This document shows positions 5,893 to 7,172 of a stretch of 7,172 nt of DNA, in pieces. The position numbers and the translations under genes are program-made. Numbering within the stretch: the first letter of the stretch is position 1; the number at the start of each line of letters is the position of its first letter. The DNA is from Melioribacter sp. (GTDB lineage Bacteria; Bacteroidota; Ignavibacteria; Ignavibacteriales; Melioribacteraceae), in contig JAENZU010000171.1 in assembly GCA_016841125.1 (NCBI GenBank), forward strand, positions 1 through 7,172. Reading direction: 5' to 3'. Below the pieces are notes generated by a model. It had not been told where the DNA came from. It did no database searches and worked only from the letters and a program-made list of their open reading frames with translations.

Positions 5893-6177
5893 TTAAGATA
5901 AAAACGATGTTCTCCTTTTGAATGAAAAATGAAGTAACAGAGAGGAAATAAGGGCGGTCAGAAGCAGACTTAAACGACTGAAATCCCAACCCCTGATATC
6001 ATAAAAGAATAGTCTTCCGGAAGTAAAAAACCAATAGAGGTAAGCTGCCGGTAATAATGCAGCAATCGTCGTATTGAAATATTTGATCAAGTTAAGATTT
6101 GTTGAAAACCAAAGGTCGCGGATAATAATAAAAATTTGAAACGAAAATAAAAAAAGCCCGAGTGAATCGGGCTTCAA
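5893..6177 (-). CDS. possible small membrane protein whose frame begins inside a terminator hairpin
   Basis: This is an open frame of 94 codons downstream of the Prc-type protease. It has three hydrophobic stretches, at about 5-22 (SLGLFLFSFQIFIIIRDL), 36-53 (TTIAALLPAAYLYWFF) and 67-84 (SRLSLLLTALISSLLLHF), with a positively charged end (KRRTSFLS). No ATG is present. The first candidate is a TTG at 6177, three bases past the protease stop with no Shine-Dalgarno sequence; a later TTG lies at residue 30. The first codons coincide with the protease terminator, so a transcript reaching this frame would need readthrough or an internal promoter. A frame this long is unlikely by chance in such AT-rich DNA. 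I recognise no family. It may be a genuine gene with an odd start, the remnant of one that lost its start, or spurious. Confidence 0.35.
   Translation of the reverse strand: MKPDSLGLFLFSFQIFIIIRDLWFSTNLNLIKYFNTTIAALLPAAYLYWFFTSGRLFFYDIRGWDFSRLSLLLTALISSLLLHFSFKRRTSFLS
6149..6174 (-). terminator. intrinsic terminator after the Prc protease gene
   Basis: On the minus strand a perfect 8-bp GC-rich stem, AAGCCCGA / TCGGGCTT (6174-6167 with 6161-6154), has a 5-base loop and continues into a run of seven T's (6155-6149). It starts 7 bases after the protease stop. Confidence 0.9.
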
Positions 6178-6180
6178 AGT

Positions 6181-7172
6181 CTATCCAATAGAAAGTAAAA
6201 TTAAATTTGCAAGAATGTGTCCCGTCTCTTCGAGCAAAGGATCATCCACCTTTAAATTATTTTTTGTAACCTCTCCTTTTTCAACAATCTCAAGATCAGA
6301 GTCTTTAGCCCGCTGATCTTCACGTTCTTTCTTCTTTATGTCGGCAAGTTCCCTATCTTTTTTTCTAACCTCTTCATTCAGAGAATAAGTTTTCTTTTCC
6401 TTTTTCTTATGATATTCATTGATATCTTCAAATATGTACTGGAACTCAATATTTTTCGCAATACGTTTATCGTGTTCTTCCTGTAAAGCAGGAATAAATT
6501 TCTTGAGACTTGAAAACTTATTAAAATTTGTAGGTTTAATTTCATCCCAGGGCAATGCTGTCGGTTCCGCGCTTTCCCCGAACTCATCCGCATCAACAGC
6601 CGATGGAAATTGAATATCAGGCACTACTCCTTTATTCTGCGTGCTGCTGCCTGTAACTCTATAATATTTCGCAATTGTCAACTTTATCTGTCCCCTCTTC
6701 TCCGTTTTGGAAGGAATAAATCGATTGAGATCAATGAGGTTCTGCACAGTTCCTTTCCCAAAAGTCTGCTCGCCAACGATTATGCCTCTTTCGTAATCCT
6801 GTATAGCACCCGAAAAAATCTCAGAAGCCGAAGCGCTGTAGCGGTTAACCAGTACGGCAAGAGGTCCGTCGTAAACAATATTGTCATCCGGGTCGTATTC
6901 AACATCAACAAATCCGGTAGAATTTTTAACTTGAACTACAGGACCGTCTTTAATGAACAAACCTGTTAAATCAACAGCTTCCTGAAGAGAACCGCCGCCA
7001 TTGTTTCTTAGATCGATTATTACACCGTCAACACCTTCTTTTTGCAGTTCTTCTAAAATTCGTTTAACGTCTTTCGTGGTACTCTTATAATCCAGGTCAC
7101 CGCGATTCTTACCTTCAAAGTCCATATAAAATGCAGGTATTTCAATCACTCCTATTTCAAAATTCACCGCTT
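6181..7172 (-). CDS. prc: tail-specific carboxy-terminal protease Prc/Tsp (S41 family), 5' end outside window
   Basis: This is the C-terminal part (330 codons) of a periplasmic S41 processing protease that degrades or trims proteins from their C-terminus. The frame is open at the right edge. The GTG at 7167 is an internal Val codon, because the sequence aligns with the middle of the family and the PDZ domain would lie upstream. Counting from that codon, residues 1-60 include IGVIEIPAFYMDFEGKNRGD and GVIIDLRNNGGGSLQEA. The catalytic pair is visible as S113 in NRYSASASE and K138 in GEQTFGKGTVQ, with the family's 25-residue spacing. Residues after about 185 match the long charged C-terminal domain typical of Tsp rather than short CtpA proteins, including a Lys/Glu-rich helix at about 251-285. 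The gene ends in TAG just before a terminator, good evidence that TAG is a normal stop here. Confidence 0.93.
   Translation of the reverse strand, partial: AVNFEIGVIEIPAFYMDFEGKNRGDLDYKSTTKDVKRILEELQKEGVDGVIIDLRNNGGGSLQEAVDLTGLFIKDGPVVQVKNSTGFVDVEYDPDDNIVYDGPLAVLVNRYSASASEIFSGAIQDYERGIIVGEQTFGKGTVQNLIDLNRFIPSKTEKRGQIKLTIAKYYRVTGSSTQNKGVVPDIQFPSAVDADEFGESAEPTALPWDEIKPTNFNKFSSLKKFIPALQEEHDKRIAKNIEFQYIFEDINEYHKKKEKKTYSLNEEVRKKDRELADIKKKEREDQRAKDSDLEIVEKGEVTKNNLKVDDPLLEETGHILANLILLSIG

Noticed and set aside
6419..6969. Plus-strand open frames antisense to the protease
   Set aside because: They are opposite the conserved catalytic region and look like by-products of its codon pattern.
7165..7167. 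GTG at 7167 as the true start of the protease
   Set aside because: The frame continues to the window edge, and the sequence begins in the middle of the S41 domain; a signal peptide and PDZ domain are missing and must lie upstream.

Overview
The window is an AT-rich bacterial segment with long AT-rich intergenic regions. It carries a lipoprotein with a Gln at +2, a Prc-type tail-specific protease and a perosamine-type sugar aminotransferase. Together these suggest a Gram-negative of the Bacteroidota/Ignavibacteriota (Chlorobi) group. That placement is an inference from gene style, not from a marker gene. No rRNA, tRNA, CRISPR array or transposase was seen.

Left end (1-1599, minus strand): two genes of a surface-polysaccharide locus that runs off the left edge. 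They are a SAM-dependent methyltransferase followed, through a 4-base ATGA overlap, by a GDP-perosamine synthase-like aminotransferase. A roughly 250-bp divergent intergenic region separates them from a plus-strand gene (1853-3151). That gene encodes a lipoprotein with a beta-sandwich-like domain and a five-bladed, GH43-like beta-propeller. Its reading frame is interrupted by two in-frame TAG codons 39 bases apart, while the rest of the frame is intact. It ends at a strong intrinsic terminator (3178-3210).

Middle (3263-4517, plus strand): a tightly coupled three-gene operon, joined by two ATGA overlaps. It encodes an ECF sigma factor, a two-helix membrane protein placed like an anti-sigma factor but with no Cys or His, and a YbjQ/UPF0145 protein. 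The stretch after it holds a degenerate 7-bp tandem repeat (about nine units), a short CTTTGTG repeat cluster and a bidirectional terminator (4692-4720).

Right end (4751-7172, minus strand): the 3' part of a Prc/Tsp (S41) protease ends at a hairpin terminator. Beyond it lie a possible 94-residue membrane protein whose frame begins inside that hairpin and a small two-helix membrane-protein remnant (ATT in place of a start, one internal TGA). The last gene is a YIP1-family membrane protein. The features most worth a second look are the double-amber lipoprotein, the sigma/membrane protein/YbjQ trio, the broken small membrane gene and the heptamer repeat.
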